Source: Vitreoscilla stercoraria DSM 513
Lineage (GTDB): Bacteria > Pseudomonadota > Gammaproteobacteria > Burkholderiales > Neisseriaceae
Assembly: GCF_000382305.1 (NCBI RefSeq)
Contig: NZ_KB908037.1
Coordinates: 1 to 38,754 of the forward strand
Length of the DNA stretch: 38,754 bases
Reading direction: 5' to 3'
Below, piece after piece: positions 9,315 through 18,022 of this stretch (position 1 is the first letter of the stretch; every line of letters starts with the position of its first letter). The notes beneath the pieces were generated by a model, which saw only the letters and a list, made by a program, of their open reading frames with translations, had not been told where the DNA came from and did no database searches. The position numbers were made by a program, and so were the translations under genes.

Positions 9315-10337
9315 TTATTTGCTTCTTCTCACATCCAAAGCGGCGCGCAAAGCTTCGCCAATAAAAATCAATAGCAGTAATAAGCATACCAAAGTCATGA
9401 AAGTGGGGACACCTATCCACCAAGCATCGAGATTGTCCTTAGATTGTGCTAACAATTCCCCCAAGCTCGGTTTGTGACTGGCCACGCCTAAGCCTAGAAA
9501 ATCCAAACTGGTTAAAGCCAAAATGGCACCTGATATTTTAAATGGTAACAAAGCAATCACAGGGGTTAAGCTGTTGGGCAAGATATGGCGCAACATGACA
9601 TGCGTGTGACTCGCTCCCATCGCACGCGCCACTTGTACATAATCCATTTGTCGGTTTTTCAAAAATTCTGCGCGAATATACGTATTGGTGTCCATCCAGC
9701 TGAACAAAGACAACAATACCAATAAAGTCAGTAAACTCGGTTCAAAAAATGAAGCCAAAATAATCAACAAATACAGTTCAGGCAAACCGCCCCATACCTC
9801 CATAAAGCGTTGCATAATCAAATCGACTTTGCCGCCAAAATAGCCTTGTATGGCGCCCAAAACCAAGCCAATGACTGTGGTAATCAAAGTCAAAACCAAA
9901 CCAAACACCACCGAGTCACGAAAGCCATACACCAAACGTGCCAACACATCACGCCCACGATCATCTGTACCTAACCAATGTTGTTTACTTGGAGCTGCGG
10001 GAAATGGTTCGAAATCAAAATCATTCAAAGTGGTGGCGGCATAAGGATTGAGTGGATACACAGCCCAATTGTCACCGTCCTGTAAACGCTGTTTGATAAA
10101 AGGATCGAGATAATCGGTCGGTGTTTCAAAATCGCCACCGAATTCGGTTTCCAAATAGGTGTTCACAATCGGTTGATACGATTTGCCTTCATATTGCACC
10201 CACAGAGGCTGATCATTGCTCCATAACGGCGCCAATAACGATAAGGCAAACAAGCATATAAAGATTTTCAAACTCAACATGCCACGTCGATGATTTTTAA
10301 ATTGTTGCCAAGCACGGCTGCGAGTGAAAGCCAACAT
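9315..10337 (-). CDS. yejE: YejE-type ABC transporter permease (oligopeptide/microcin C import)
   Basis: This 340-residue inner-membrane permease is close to the E. coli YejE length (about 341). An N-terminal helix is followed by a long periplasmic segment with the YejE-typical YPLNPYAATTLNDFD and HWLGTDDRGRDVLARLVYG. The permease core contains the EAA loop (RAMGASHTHVMLRHILPNSLTP). The ATG at 10337 was chosen over a TTG one codon upstream because it makes a TGATG overlap with the yejB stop. It should form a heterodimer with YejB and import peptides or microcin C with a YejA binding protein and YejF ATPase. Neither partner gene is adjacent: the following gene position holds only a short intergenic region and an oppositely oriented gene. 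Confidence 0.88.
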   Translation of the reverse strand: MLAFTRSRAWQQFKNHRRGMLSLKIFICLFALSLLAPLWSNDQPLWVQYEGKSYQPIVNTYLETEFGGDFETPTDYLDPFIKQRLQDGDNWAVYPLNPYAATTLNDFDFEPFPAAPSKQHWLGTDDRGRDVLARLVYGFRDSVVFGLVLTLITTVIGLVLGAIQGYFGGKVDLIMQRFMEVWGGLPELYLLIILASFFEPSLLTLLVLLSLFSWMDTNTYIRAEFLKNRQMDYVQVARAMGASHTHVMLRHILPNSLTPVIALLPFKISGAILALTSLDFLGLGVASHKPSLGELLAQSKDNLDAWWIGVPTFMTLVCLLLLLIFIGEALRAALDVRRSK

Positions 10338-11386
10338 CAACGCTCCCCATCAAAATGTATGCGTGGATCCACCAACACATATGACAAATCCGATAACAGT
10401 TTTGCGAGCAATCCCATCAAAGTGAACACATACAAAGTGCCCATCACCACAGGATAATCCCGCTTCATTACCGCTTCATACGACAACAATCCTAAGCCAT
10501 CGAGCGAAAACAAGGTTTCTATCAACAAGCTGCCTGTAAAAAATGCGCCCAAAAATGCGGCAGGAAAACCTGTAATCAATGGAATCATGGCATTGCGAAA
10601 CACGTGTTTGAACATGATACGTCGTTCACTCAAGCCTTTAGCACGCGCTGTATACACGTATTGTCGGCGAATTTCTTCTAAAAACACATTTTTAGTCAAT
10701 AAAGTCATCACTGCAAAATTGCCCACGACCGATGCGGTAATCGGCAAAACCATGTGCCACAAATAATCCATGATTTTTTGAAAAGTACTGAAGCTGTCCC
10801 AATCATCACTGACCATGCCACCTAGTGGAAACCATTGCCAAAAACTGCCGCCACCAAACAAAATCAACAACAACACGCCCAATACAAAACCGGGAATGGC
10901 ATAGCCAATCAAAATGAACACGCTGCTTATTGCATCAAAACGGCTGCCATCGCGCACGGCTTTGCTGATGCCTAATGGAATACAGACCAAATAAGTTAAA
11001 AAAAACGTCCACAAACCCAAACTCATAGATACAGGCAGCTTTTCTATTACCAATTCGGTCACTGTTTTGGGTTGAAAAAAACTTTCGCCCAAATCAAAAC
11101 GCAAAAAATTGCCCACCATATCTACAAAACGGGTTAACGGAGGTTGATCAAAACCATACAAAGCTTTTAGTTTGTCCATCTCTTCTGGGCTTAAACCATG
11201 TTGGTTACCACGCAAACTACCGCCGCCTGAAACTTCGGCTGTGGCTTGAGTGCCTTGTGTTAACTGTTGCACCATTTGCTCTACGGGTCCACCGGGGACA
11301 AATTGGATGATGGCAAACGTCAATGCCAAAATACCAAGCAACGTAGGAATGAGCAGCAACAAACGTTTTAAAATATAAGCAAACAT
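10337..11386 (-). CDS. yejB: YejB-type ABC transporter permease
   Basis: This 349-residue permease of the DppB/OppB superfamily starts MFAYILKRLLLLIPTLLGI and continues ALTFAIIQFVPGGPVEQMV, closely following YejB. It carries the characteristic insert after the first helix (residues about 35-75, with GLSPEEMDKLKALYGFDQPP) and a C-terminal EAA-type segment (TARAKGLSERRIMFKHVFRN). The gene ends in a TGATG overlap with yejE, so the two permeases are translated together. Upstream lies a plus-strand gene, so a yejA binding-protein gene is not next to it. Family knowledge assigns the Yej system to uptake of small peptides and peptide antibiotics; which substrate matters here cannot be seen. Confidence 0.88.
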   Translation of the reverse strand: MFAYILKRLLLLIPTLLGILALTFAIIQFVPGGPVEQMVQQLTQGTQATAEVSGGGSLRGNQHGLSPEEMDKLKALYGFDQPPLTRFVDMVGNFLRFDLGESFFQPKTVTELVIEKLPVSMSLGLWTFFLTYLVCIPLGISKAVRDGSRFDAISSVFILIGYAIPGFVLGVLLLILFGGGSFWQWFPLGGMVSDDWDSFSTFQKIMDYLWHMVLPITASVVGNFAVMTLLTKNVFLEEIRRQYVYTARAKGLSERRIMFKHVFRNAMIPLITGFPAAFLGAFFTGSLLIETLFSLDGLGLLSYEAVMKRDYPVVMGTLYVFTLMGLLAKLLSDLSYVLVDPRIHFDGER

Positions 11387-11568
11387 GGGAATGTTATCTC
11401 CATCAATACAAATGCCATATTACCATCATGAAAGTGACATGACTCAAGATAAACTGCTTCCGAAATATTTGAGTGGGTTCAGATTTGAATTTTTGATTGA
11501 AATTCCTCAATCAGACAGAACCAAACAGGTTAAAATATTGGCTTTGAAAAAATAAATTTGAAGGACGT

Positions 11569-12420
11569 ATGGTGTTGCCTGTTTATGCTTGCTTACATGA
11601 AGCATTATTAGAATGTGAGCCCGTCCGAAAATGTGTGTTGACCCAAGCTTTGTATCAAGCCAGTGTCGAGCAAGCTTTGAGATGGGATGAAAATACGCCT
11701 ATTGAAGATTTTGCGCGGGCAGGACAACCCAAGCGTCCTGTATTGGTGGAGCCTAAAGCCGTCAAACACCGCAAAATGAACACGCCTGAAGGTTATGCCG
11801 CTTTATTACATGCCGTGGCGCATATTGAATTCAATGCGATTAATTTGGCTTTGGATGCCGCTTATCGTTTTCGCCACATCAGCCAAGCGTTTACTTTGGA
11901 TTGGTTGCGTGTGGCATCTGAAGAAGCTTTGCATTTTGATTTGATGCGAGAGCGTTTGCAAGCGCATGGTTTTGATTATGGTGATTTTGAAGCACACAAT
12001 CATTTGTGGGACATGGCATATAAAACTGCTTACGATCCTTTGTTGCGCATGGCTTTGGTGCCAAGAGTGCTAGAAGCGCGCGGTTTGGATGTCACGCCTG
12101 CGATGCGTGCTAAAATCGAGCAAAAAGGCGATGTTGCAACCTGCCAAGTGTTAGATATCATTTACCGCGATGAAGTGGGGCATGTGAAAGTGGGCAATGA
12201 TTGGTACCATTATTTGTGTCAGCAGCGTGGTTTAGATGCTTTGCAAGTGTTTCAAGATTTGATACGTCGTTATGATTTGTTTTTGTTTCGGGGACATTTG
12301 AATATGGAAGCGCGTGAGCGAGCGGGTTTCAGTGCGTTTGAATTGGCACTGTTACAAGACTTTCAGGCCGCACAAGAGCAACACCCACCGCAATGGAAAC
12401 AGGCTTTGAGCCGTGTATGA
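11569..12420 (+). CDS. DUF455 ferritin-like protein
   Basis: This soluble 283-residue protein belongs to the DUF455 family, predicted to have a ferritin-like four-helix fold with a metal site. Candidate ligands are in AVAHIEFNAINLALD (about residues 80-95), SEEALHFDLM (about 122-131) and DEVGHVKVG (about 203-211), the spaced E/ExxH pattern of di-iron carriers. No reaction is established for the family that I can name. The ATG has AAGGA at good spacing. The next gene, gph, begins 9 bases after its stop, so the two are probably one operon. It carries an exact DUS-like 12-mer within the codons for KRPV. Confidence 0.85.
   Translation: MVLPVYACLHEALLECEPVRKCVLTQALYQASVEQALRWDENTPIEDFARAGQPKRPVLVEPKAVKHRKMNTPEGYAALLHAVAHIEFNAINLALDAAYRFRHISQAFTLDWLRVASEEALHFDLMRERLQAHGFDYGDFEAHNHLWDMAYKTAYDPLLRMALVPRVLEARGLDVTPAMRAKIEQKGDVATCQVLDIIYRDEVGHVKVGNDWYHYLCQQRGLDALQVFQDLIRRYDLFLFRGHLNMEARERAGFSAFELALLQDFQAAQEQHPPQWKQALSRV
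11731..11742 (+). repeat. DUS-like 12-mer, exact, inside the DUF455 gene
   Basis: AAGCGTCCTGTA is read in frame as Lys-Arg-Pro-Val. Confidence 0.85.
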
Positions 12421-12428
12421 GGATGAAT

Positions 12429-13079
12429 ATGAAAATAGAAGCGGTATTGTTTGATTTAGATGGCACGTTGGCAGATACGGCTTTGGATTTGGGCGGCGCA
12501 TTGAACACGATGTTGCGCAGTAAAAATTTGCCTGAAGTGGCGATGGATGACATCCGTCCTGTAGCCAGTCATGGTGCCAGTGGCTTATTGAAATTGGGTA
12601 TGAATATGGATAAAACCCATCCAAATCATGCTGCTTTGCGCCAAGAGTATTTGGATACTTATGAGCAATGTTTTGACCAAGACACGGTTTTGTTTGAGGG
12701 CATTAATGAAGTGATTGCAGAGATTGCAGCGCGTGGCTTGAAATGGGGCATCATTACCAACAAACCGCACACATTCACCCATCGTTTGGTACCGAGCTTG
12801 GGTTTCAGTGTCGCGCCTGATGTGGAAGTCAGTGGCGATACCACAGGCGAAGCCAAACCCAGTGTGAAGCCAATGTTGTATGCGTGTGAGCAAATCGGTG
12901 TAAATCCTCAAGCGTGTTTGTATGTGGGTGATGCGCAGCGGGATATGATCGCGGGTAAAAATGCGGGCATGAAAACGGTATTGGTGTCTTGGGGTTACAT
13001 TCATGCGGATGATGACACAGCCAATTGGCCTGCTGATGTGGTAATCGATACGCCTATGCAATTATTGGATTTGTGTTAA
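12429..13079 (+). CDS. gph: Phosphoglycolate phosphatase-like HAD hydrolase
   Basis: This 216-residue HAD-superfamily phosphatase of the Gph/PgmB type would hydrolyse 2-phosphoglycolate formed during DNA repair or oxygenation. Motif I is FDLDGTLADT (nucleophile Asp8, acid/base Asp10), motif II is ITNKP, motif III is the Lys in AKPSVKPM, and motif IV is YVGDAQRDM. A helical cap lies between motifs I and II. In-frame ATG codons exist at 12393, 12417 and 12423, but 12429 was chosen because AGGA at 12419-12422 is correctly spaced before it and it gives the usual MKIEAVLFDLDG start. It is co-oriented with the DUF455 gene, 9 bases apart, and a strong terminator follows at 13116-13151. Related sugar-phosphate substrates cannot be excluded. 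Confidence 0.88.
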   Translation: MKIEAVLFDLDGTLADTALDLGGALNTMLRSKNLPEVAMDDIRPVASHGASGLLKLGMNMDKTHPNHAALRQEYLDTYEQCFDQDTVLFEGINEVIAEIAARGLKWGIITNKPHTFTHRLVPSLGFSVAPDVEVSGDTTGEAKPSVKPMLYACEQIGVNPQACLYVGDAQRDMIAGKNAGMKTVLVSWGYIHADDDTANWPADVVIDTPMQLLDLC

Positions 13080-13115
13080 TTGAAAGTCTGATTTCTGAAT
13101 CATGCAACTCAAATG

Positions 13116-13151
13116 AAAAATGCACTGCTTTAAATAAACAGTGCATTTTTT
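13116..13151 (+). terminator. Intrinsic terminator after gph
   Basis: AAAAATGCACTG and CAGTGCATTTTT pair over 12 bp around an 11-base loop, ending in six T. It lies 37 bases after the gph stop codon. Confidence 0.85.
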
Positions 13152-13436
13152 GTATTGAAAAAGTGTGCTGAAAACGTTACAGGACGCTTTAAAACTGTCA
13201 TGGTTTAGTTTTTGCACAATGTATCGGCTTTATACCTGAGAAATTCTTGTTTACAGTGAAACCATATCCCATCTGATTAACAAAAAATTGGCAAATTGCA
13301 AACTGTCAAAGCGGTCTTTCTATCATATACCAACATTTGAGGCGCTTTAATGAAACTCAGTACTCATGATTTTGGGGAAACCGATGAGCATTGGTGACAA
13401 AATGAGCCAAAATAGCGCACAAATGTTGAAGGAAAA
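13152..13436. other. Intergenic region between gph terminator and the siderophore-interacting protein gene
   Basis: It holds one exact DUS-like 12-mer in reverse orientation at 13178-13189. No open frame or clear hairpin is seen on the right-hand side, where a terminator for the minus-strand siderophore operon would be expected. Confidence 0.6.
13178..13189 (-). repeat. DUS-like 12-mer, exact, intergenic
   Basis: TACAGGACGCTT on the plus strand, 27 bases after the gph terminator. It is a single copy, not part of a hairpin. Confidence 0.85.
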
Positions 13437-14534
13437 TTAACGCTTGGTCCAATAGCCTTTGACTCGATTTTTTGTGCCCAGTAATTGATGATGTTCGCGC
13501 AGATGCTTGCGTATTTTCTTGGCCAAAGTATTTTCAAGTGCAGCCCACGCCGCCTCTATTTTAGGGAGTGAATCAATAAGATCAATGATTGCCTGATCTA
13601 AAAAAGCACTGTTAGAGTCGATATAGTATAAGCCTGTACCCGCAGGAACATCTATCTGGTTGATATAGGCATGTTCAGCTTCGTCCTGTAACACATTGAT
13701 TAAAATAGGTGGAATTGGATTGTGCCAGTTCTCTAACAAAGCCATCACAGTTGGCAATGAGGTTTCATCTGCCATCAGCAGCGTTTGACCTTGATGCAAA
13801 TGGTCTGTTGCTTCTGTATATTCAGATGTACTGTGTATGATGTCGCCTTTTTGCAGAGATTTTGCCCATTCGCCTCCAGCAGTCGTACCATGCAGATATA
13901 TGTCTACCCATGCTATTTCATTATCTTCACGATATTCTACTTTACGCAAAGTGTAATAACGCATGTCTTTCACCATGGAAAACATGATTTTTTCTCGCCT
14001 TTGCTGCGATAGATGCGGCAATACATGCATAAATATGCGCTGAAACCATCGCTGGATGAGGCTGTTTTTTTCAGAGTCACCATTAGGGCTAGCATTGAGT
14101 ACTTTTAAAGAAAATAACCATGCAAAGCCCGGTGCGTTGGGCGGTAACGGTTGAGAGGTTTTTAAATACAGGCGCAACATATGCGGTGATACCATGGTTT
14201 GCCCTAACACCTCAAAATACTGTTTTTGATTGTGATGCAAAGATTTACCTTGTTTCACCATGGCGCTGTGTGCCAAATACAGGATTTGCTCTTCCAAATC
14301 ACCTCTGAGTACAAACGGTATCCATACTTCGGTCTCAGTGGCGTTAGGCGATGAATCAATTGCCAAATAACAACCTTCAACAAAAATATCCAAGAGTTTG
14401 GCTGCGCAGGCATCAGCATGGCCATGGGCTTGTGCGATGGCCAATAATTCGGTTTGATGGTCATCGTTTAAATGATCGATGATGTCTATTTTGGCATCAA
14501 AGTCAGTGATGGGAGTGTGTTGTTTAGGATTCAT
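13437..14534 (-). CDS. Siderophore-interacting flavoprotein (SIP) with N-terminal DUF2470 domain
   Basis: This 365-residue cytoplasmic protein probably releases iron from an imported siderophore by reduction. Residues about 9-90 (FDAKIDIIDHLNDDHQTELL onward) resemble DUF2470, the domain shared with HugZ-like haem-binding proteins. The rest is a SIP-type ferredoxin-reductase fold: YFEVLGQTMVSPHMLRLYL, the FAD-binding RYYTLRKV, HGTTAGGEWAKSLQKGD, and NAD(P)-side LMADETSLPTVMALLE, ending GYWTKR. The ATG at 14534 was chosen although the frame is open further upstream, because the upstream codons lie inside the MFS gene and are not conserved-looking. With this start the gene overlaps the MFS gene by 11 bases. 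Membership in the receptor - MFS - SIP operon supports the role. Confidence 0.85.
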   Translation of the reverse strand: MNPKQHTPITDFDAKIDIIDHLNDDHQTELLAIAQAHGHADACAAKLLDIFVEGCYLAIDSSPNATETEVWIPFVLRGDLEEQILYLAHSAMVKQGKSLHHNQKQYFEVLGQTMVSPHMLRLYLKTSQPLPPNAPGFAWLFSLKVLNASPNGDSEKNSLIQRWFQRIFMHVLPHLSQQRREKIMFSMVKDMRYYTLRKVEYREDNEIAWVDIYLHGTTAGGEWAKSLQKGDIIHSTSEYTEATDHLHQGQTLLMADETSLPTVMALLENWHNPIPPILINVLQDEAEHAYINQIDVPAGTGLYYIDSNSAFLDQAIIDLIDSLPKIEAAWAALENTLAKKIRKHLREHHQLLGTKNRVKGYWTKR

Positions 14535-15750
14535 GAGGTTTACTTGAAAGAGAAGACAAGACAAAACGGGATAATACAGCTGCGGTAGCCGAACAAGTGA
14601 CCGCCAAAATGGCGACAAAGGCATAACCAAAATGTTGCGCCAATGACATGCTCAGAGCAGCGGCAATAAAAGCAACCAACATGGGTAATGCGTTTTGTAT
14701 GGTATAGGCTGTGGCTGGGGCATCGGTTTGAGATGCTTTATCCATCATCACAGCCGTAATGCTGGCATACAGCAAAGGCAAACTGATGAAATAGCCAAAC
14801 ACACCGACATATACCCACAAGCGTCCTGTAAATCCCAATGCAGGTGGAATTAATGCCACTAAGCACACTGCTTGTAACAAAGAGGCATTTTGGACATTGC
14901 GCACGCGGCTGTGGCGTTGAAACCAAAATTTAGCCAGTACAACCGCGCCAATGCCGACCAAAGAACCAAATACTTTGATGGCGAAACCAATATCAGGTAA
15001 GGCCCAGCCATGGTCTACCAAATTGGGGGTTAAAATGCTGAAAATCGGCATAAAGCCAAACGGGTATAACAACAGCAAAATGAGCCAGCCTCGGTTGCCT
15101 TTCCACACGGCAAACCATTGTTTTGCACTGTGATAGAGGGTGTTGGTTTGGATTTTTGCTGCCGAAGGTTCTGGAAAAAAGACCAATTGCAGCCATGCCA
15201 AACTGGTGAGTACCGCCATCACCATTAAGCACATTTTCCATCCCCAATCGGGATACAAAATCAACACCAAACCGCCGCCGATCATGTTGCCAATCAGGCC
15301 GCAGCCTACTTGTAACAAAGACACAGAGGCACGCTGATTCACAGTAAATACTTTACAACTGAGAGCATCCAAAGCCAGATCTTGGGTGGCTGTTAAGATT
15401 GCAAAGCAAAATAAGACCAGCAGCAAGGCGTGTAAATGGACAGCGGGCTGTAAAAAGCCAGCGCCAAACAAGGTTAATACCATGCTCGCTTGTGCCAGCA
15501 ACAACCAATTTTTGTAGTGGGCACGGGACGTATGCCCCCAACTGTCAATCACAGGTGCCCACAAAAATTTCAATGCCGCTGGCAAGGCCATCAATTGCAC
15601 CATCGCCAATTGACTTAAGCTATAGCCTTGTTGGCGCAATATGGCGATCAAAGCCACACTGATAAAGCCTATGCCGATGTATTGGGTGATGTATAAGCTA
15701 CAAAAAAAATACCATACCGAATGGGCGCGTGTTTGGGGGTATTGCAACAT
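14524..15750 (-). CDS. RhtX/FptX-type MFS siderophore importer (AmpG-like)
   Basis: This 408-residue protein with about twelve membrane segments starts with aromatic-rich VWYFFCSLYITQYIGIGFI. It resembles the AmpG/PAT-like branch of the major facilitator superfamily that includes RhtX and FptX, which carry ferric siderophores across the inner membrane without an ABC transporter. The MFS loop motif is represented by KFLWAPVIDSWG. Its place immediately after a TonB receptor (8 bases) and before a siderophore-interacting reductase, under a PchR-like regulator, matches the pyochelin and rhizobactin uptake loci. That neighbourhood makes siderophore import more likely than muropeptide import. It contains one exact DUS-like 12-mer, read as Thr-Gly-Arg-Leu. 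Confidence 0.82.
   Translation of the reverse strand: MLQYPQTRAHSVWYFFCSLYITQYIGIGFISVALIAILRQQGYSLSQLAMVQLMALPAALKFLWAPVIDSWGHTSRAHYKNWLLLAQASMVLTLFGAGFLQPAVHLHALLLVLFCFAILTATQDLALDALSCKVFTVNQRASVSLLQVGCGLIGNMIGGGLVLILYPDWGWKMCLMVMAVLTSLAWLQLVFFPEPSAAKIQTNTLYHSAKQWFAVWKGNRGWLILLLLYPFGFMPIFSILTPNLVDHGWALPDIGFAIKVFGSLVGIGAVVLAKFWFQRHSRVRNVQNASLLQAVCLVALIPPALGFTGRLWVYVGVFGYFISLPLLYASITAVMMDKASQTDAPATAYTIQNALPMLVAFIAAALSMSLAQHFGYAFVAILAVTCSATAAVLSRFVLSSLSSKPHES
14819..14830 (+). repeat. DUS-like 12-mer, exact, inside the MFS importer gene
   Basis: AAGCGTCCTGTA on the plus strand; the minus-strand gene reads it within GFTGRLWVYV. Confidence 0.85.
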
Positions 15751-15758
15751 CTTCTTCC

Positions 15759-17897
15759 TTAAAACTCGTATTTGTATTTCACACCAACACTGCGACCTTG
15801 AGCTTGGATTCCCAATTCATATGTGCCTTGCATCATGGCGTAAGTCATGTAACGCTCATTGGTCAGATTTTTGGTCCATAAAGACAATTCATGCTGTTGG
15901 TCTTGAATGCCCAATGCCGCATCCACTAATGTATACGATTTCAATTGCAATTTATTATCGGCTTGGGCGGGGCGTGAGCCGACATAGCGTAAATCCACAT
16001 TTGCAAATGCTTGCGGTTTCTTTAAGAAAGAAATGGCTACAGGTCGCTTGTATTCCATGCCCAAACTGGCAGCAAAACGCGGTACTTCAGGAATGCGATT
16101 GCCATTTTTGGTGGTCACACTGGTGCTGACGATGCTTGGGTCATCTGGCGTAGAAGTGACTTTGGCATCGATAAAACTCAAACTGGATTTCAGATTGAAA
16201 TAAGGGTGTGGTTTGATAAAACCACTGAACTCGATGCCTTGCGATTGGGTGTCTACGTTGAAGCTTTCAGTGACATAATCGGGCAAGACATAAACTGACA
16301 ATTTGTCGTTTTTAATTTGATTGTGAAATAAAGCCAACGCCATGCCCCAGCGACCGTCAGATGCACCACCTTTCAAGCCCAATTCAAAGGCATCAATATG
16401 GCCTGCATCGTAAGGCAAGTCTTGTTTGCCTTTGGAAACTTGGGTGCCATAGTCGTTGTATCCCGCAGGTTTGTGACCCCGTGAATACGTGCCATATACA
16501 TGCCAATTGGGTGTAAAGGCATAATCCAAACCCAAGCGTCCTGTAAGCGTGGTATCACTGAATTTTTGATTGTCTTGGCTGTTGACATGGCTTTTTTGAT
16601 AATCCGCATGGTAGCGAGTGGTGTCATGCGCCACGCGCAATCCTGTGATGCTGGAAAGTTTGCTGGTCCACGGATAAGTGACTTCACCAAACAATGCCAT
16701 ATTGTTGTGCACATATTGACGCGCATATTCACCTTGCCCTGACCATGCATAGTTAAAATCACGGTCAAAGCGGCCATAATACACGCCACCAATCCATTTC
16801 ACTTCGCTTTCAGGCAAAGAGCTCAAAGTGATTTCTTGTTCAAAATTGCGATTTTCTTCTTGTTGTTGGTTTAAATTGTTGGCCGGAATGCTGAAATACG
16901 GCAACATTTGTGGCATGGCTTTGCCAAGGTACTCCAATGCATACAAAGCGCGAGAGGCATCACCTTGATGGTGTAAATAAGCCGTTTTAGAGTTGATTTG
17001 GAAGTGATTTGATTGATGGTTCACATCCAAATCCACACCCGAAGTTTGGCGTTTGGAATAATGGGGAATATCGCCTAAGGTTAGATAACTGTCATTGTTG
17101 ACAAATGGACCTGTCATCACCATCGGCATAAAATTGTTCAATTCCGAATGATGCCCTGTCAACATGATTTGGGTGTGGTCTTGAGGAGTCCACAATAATT
17201 TACCGCGCACACTTTGGTTTTTTTGTTGATTGACGGCATCTCCTGTGGTGCGTTCCATCACATAATTGTCTTGCCAGACGCTGCTGCCTGCCAAGCGAAA
17301 CGCCCAATCTTCTGCCAACGGAATGTTGACCATGCCTTTAAGGCTGCGCTGTTGGTTGTTGGCGTAGCCGACTTCCATATTGGCACCAAAATAAGGAGTA
17401 GGGTTGCGCGATTTTACATTGACAGTGCCTGCTTCGGAGCTGCTACCAAACAACGTACCTTGAGGACCTTTGGCGACTTCCAACTGTTCTATGTCATACA
17501 GGCCGCTGGCCAAGCCCAATAAACCTTGATTCACACCATCAATACGGATACCGACAGAATTATCATCCAAGCTGGTGTGGCTCACCGCGCCAACACCGCG
17601 TATCCACATATAACTCATACCAGGATCACCACCATCATGGATGTCCACGCCAGGTATGTGTTTCAAACTATCTTGTACGTTGGTGAACTGGCGGCGATTG
17701 ATTTCTGCACCGCTTAAGGTGTGAACGGTTAATGGGGCATCCAAGCTTTTTTCTTGCACACCTCGGGAGGTCACTATGATTTCGGATAATTCTGTATCAG
17801 TAGCATCATTGTCATGCTGTAAATCCACAGCGTGGCTCATGCCAGAAAATGCCAGTAATAAGCTAAAGTAAATGGTTTTTGGGGCGGGGTTAAACAT
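15759..17897 (-). CDS. TonB-dependent ferric-siderophore receptor, intact
   Basis: This 712-residue outer-membrane receptor has a signal peptide at about residues 1-23 (SLLLAFSGMSHA), a TonB-box-like ELSEIIVTSRG at about 36-46, and a plug domain with SLKHIPGVDI, MWIRGVGAV and GPQGTLFGSSSEAGTVNV. A complete 22-strand barrel follows, ending with ...GVKYKYEF, whose terminal Phe is the usual outer-membrane sorting signal. Length and plug motifs fit the FyuA-like/siderophore receptor group; the ligand cannot be read. It is the first gene after a Fur-like box at 17949-17967 and precedes the MFS importer by 8 bases. It differs from the broken receptor at 229-1874 in sequence and subgroup. One exact DUS-like 12-mer lies inside, read as Thr-Gly-Arg-Leu. 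Confidence 0.9.
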   Translation of the reverse strand: MFNPAPKTIYFSLLLAFSGMSHAVDLQHDNDATDTELSEIIVTSRGVQEKSLDAPLTVHTLSGAEINRRQFTNVQDSLKHIPGVDIHDGGDPGMSYMWIRGVGAVSHTSLDDNSVGIRIDGVNQGLLGLASGLYDIEQLEVAKGPQGTLFGSSSEAGTVNVKSRNPTPYFGANMEVGYANNQQRSLKGMVNIPLAEDWAFRLAGSSVWQDNYVMERTTGDAVNQQKNQSVRGKLLWTPQDHTQIMLTGHHSELNNFMPMVMTGPFVNNDSYLTLGDIPHYSKRQTSGVDLDVNHQSNHFQINSKTAYLHHQGDASRALYALEYLGKAMPQMLPYFSIPANNLNQQQEENRNFEQEITLSSLPESEVKWIGGVYYGRFDRDFNYAWSGQGEYARQYVHNNMALFGEVTYPWTSKLSSITGLRVAHDTTRYHADYQKSHVNSQDNQKFSDTTLTGRLGLDYAFTPNWHVYGTYSRGHKPAGYNDYGTQVSKGKQDLPYDAGHIDAFELGLKGGASDGRWGMALALFHNQIKNDKLSVYVLPDYVTESFNVDTQSQGIEFSGFIKPHPYFNLKSSLSFIDAKVTSTPDDPSIVSTSVTTKNGNRIPEVPRFAASLGMEYKRPVAISFLKKPQAFANVDLRYVGSRPAQADNKLQLKSYTLVDAALGIQDQQHELSLWTKNLTNERYMTYAMMQGTYELGIQAQGRSVGVKYKYEF
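16534..16545 (+). repeat. DUS-like 12-mer, exact, inside the TonB receptor gene
   Basis: AAGCGTCCTGTA on the plus strand; the receptor reads it within TLTGRLGLDY. Confidence 0.85.
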
Positions 17898-17934
17898 TTG
17901 TTAACAATTCAATAGACAAGATGTATGAATTATC

Positions 17935-17975
17935 TTTTTTATGTTATTGATAATCAATATCAATAACATAAAAAA
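17935..17975 (-). promoter_or_regulatory. Fur-box-like operator inside an 18-bp-arm palindrome
   Basis: TTTTTTATGTTATTGATA (17935-17952) and its exact complement (17958-17975) flank the 5-base centre ATCAA. Within it, 17949-17967 matches the 19-bp Fur consensus GATAATGATAATCATTATC at 14 of 19 positions by my count. It lies 38-78 bases before the receptor start codon and after the AraC gene stop, so it is well placed to repress the receptor-MFS-SIP operon when iron is plentiful. The poly-T/poly-A flanks also make it look like a terminator for the upstream araC gene; both roles are possible. Confidence 0.65.
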
Positions 17976-18022
17976 TGGAAACAATTTTAAAAATTCGGGA
18001 AACTATTTGATTTATTAGGAAA

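Noticed and set aside
2105..17508. TACAGGCCGCTG/T variants (2105, 2397, 17497) as further uptake sequences
   Set aside because: They differ at 1-2 positions and sit in conserved coding motifs, so codon use may explain them; not counted as exact copies.
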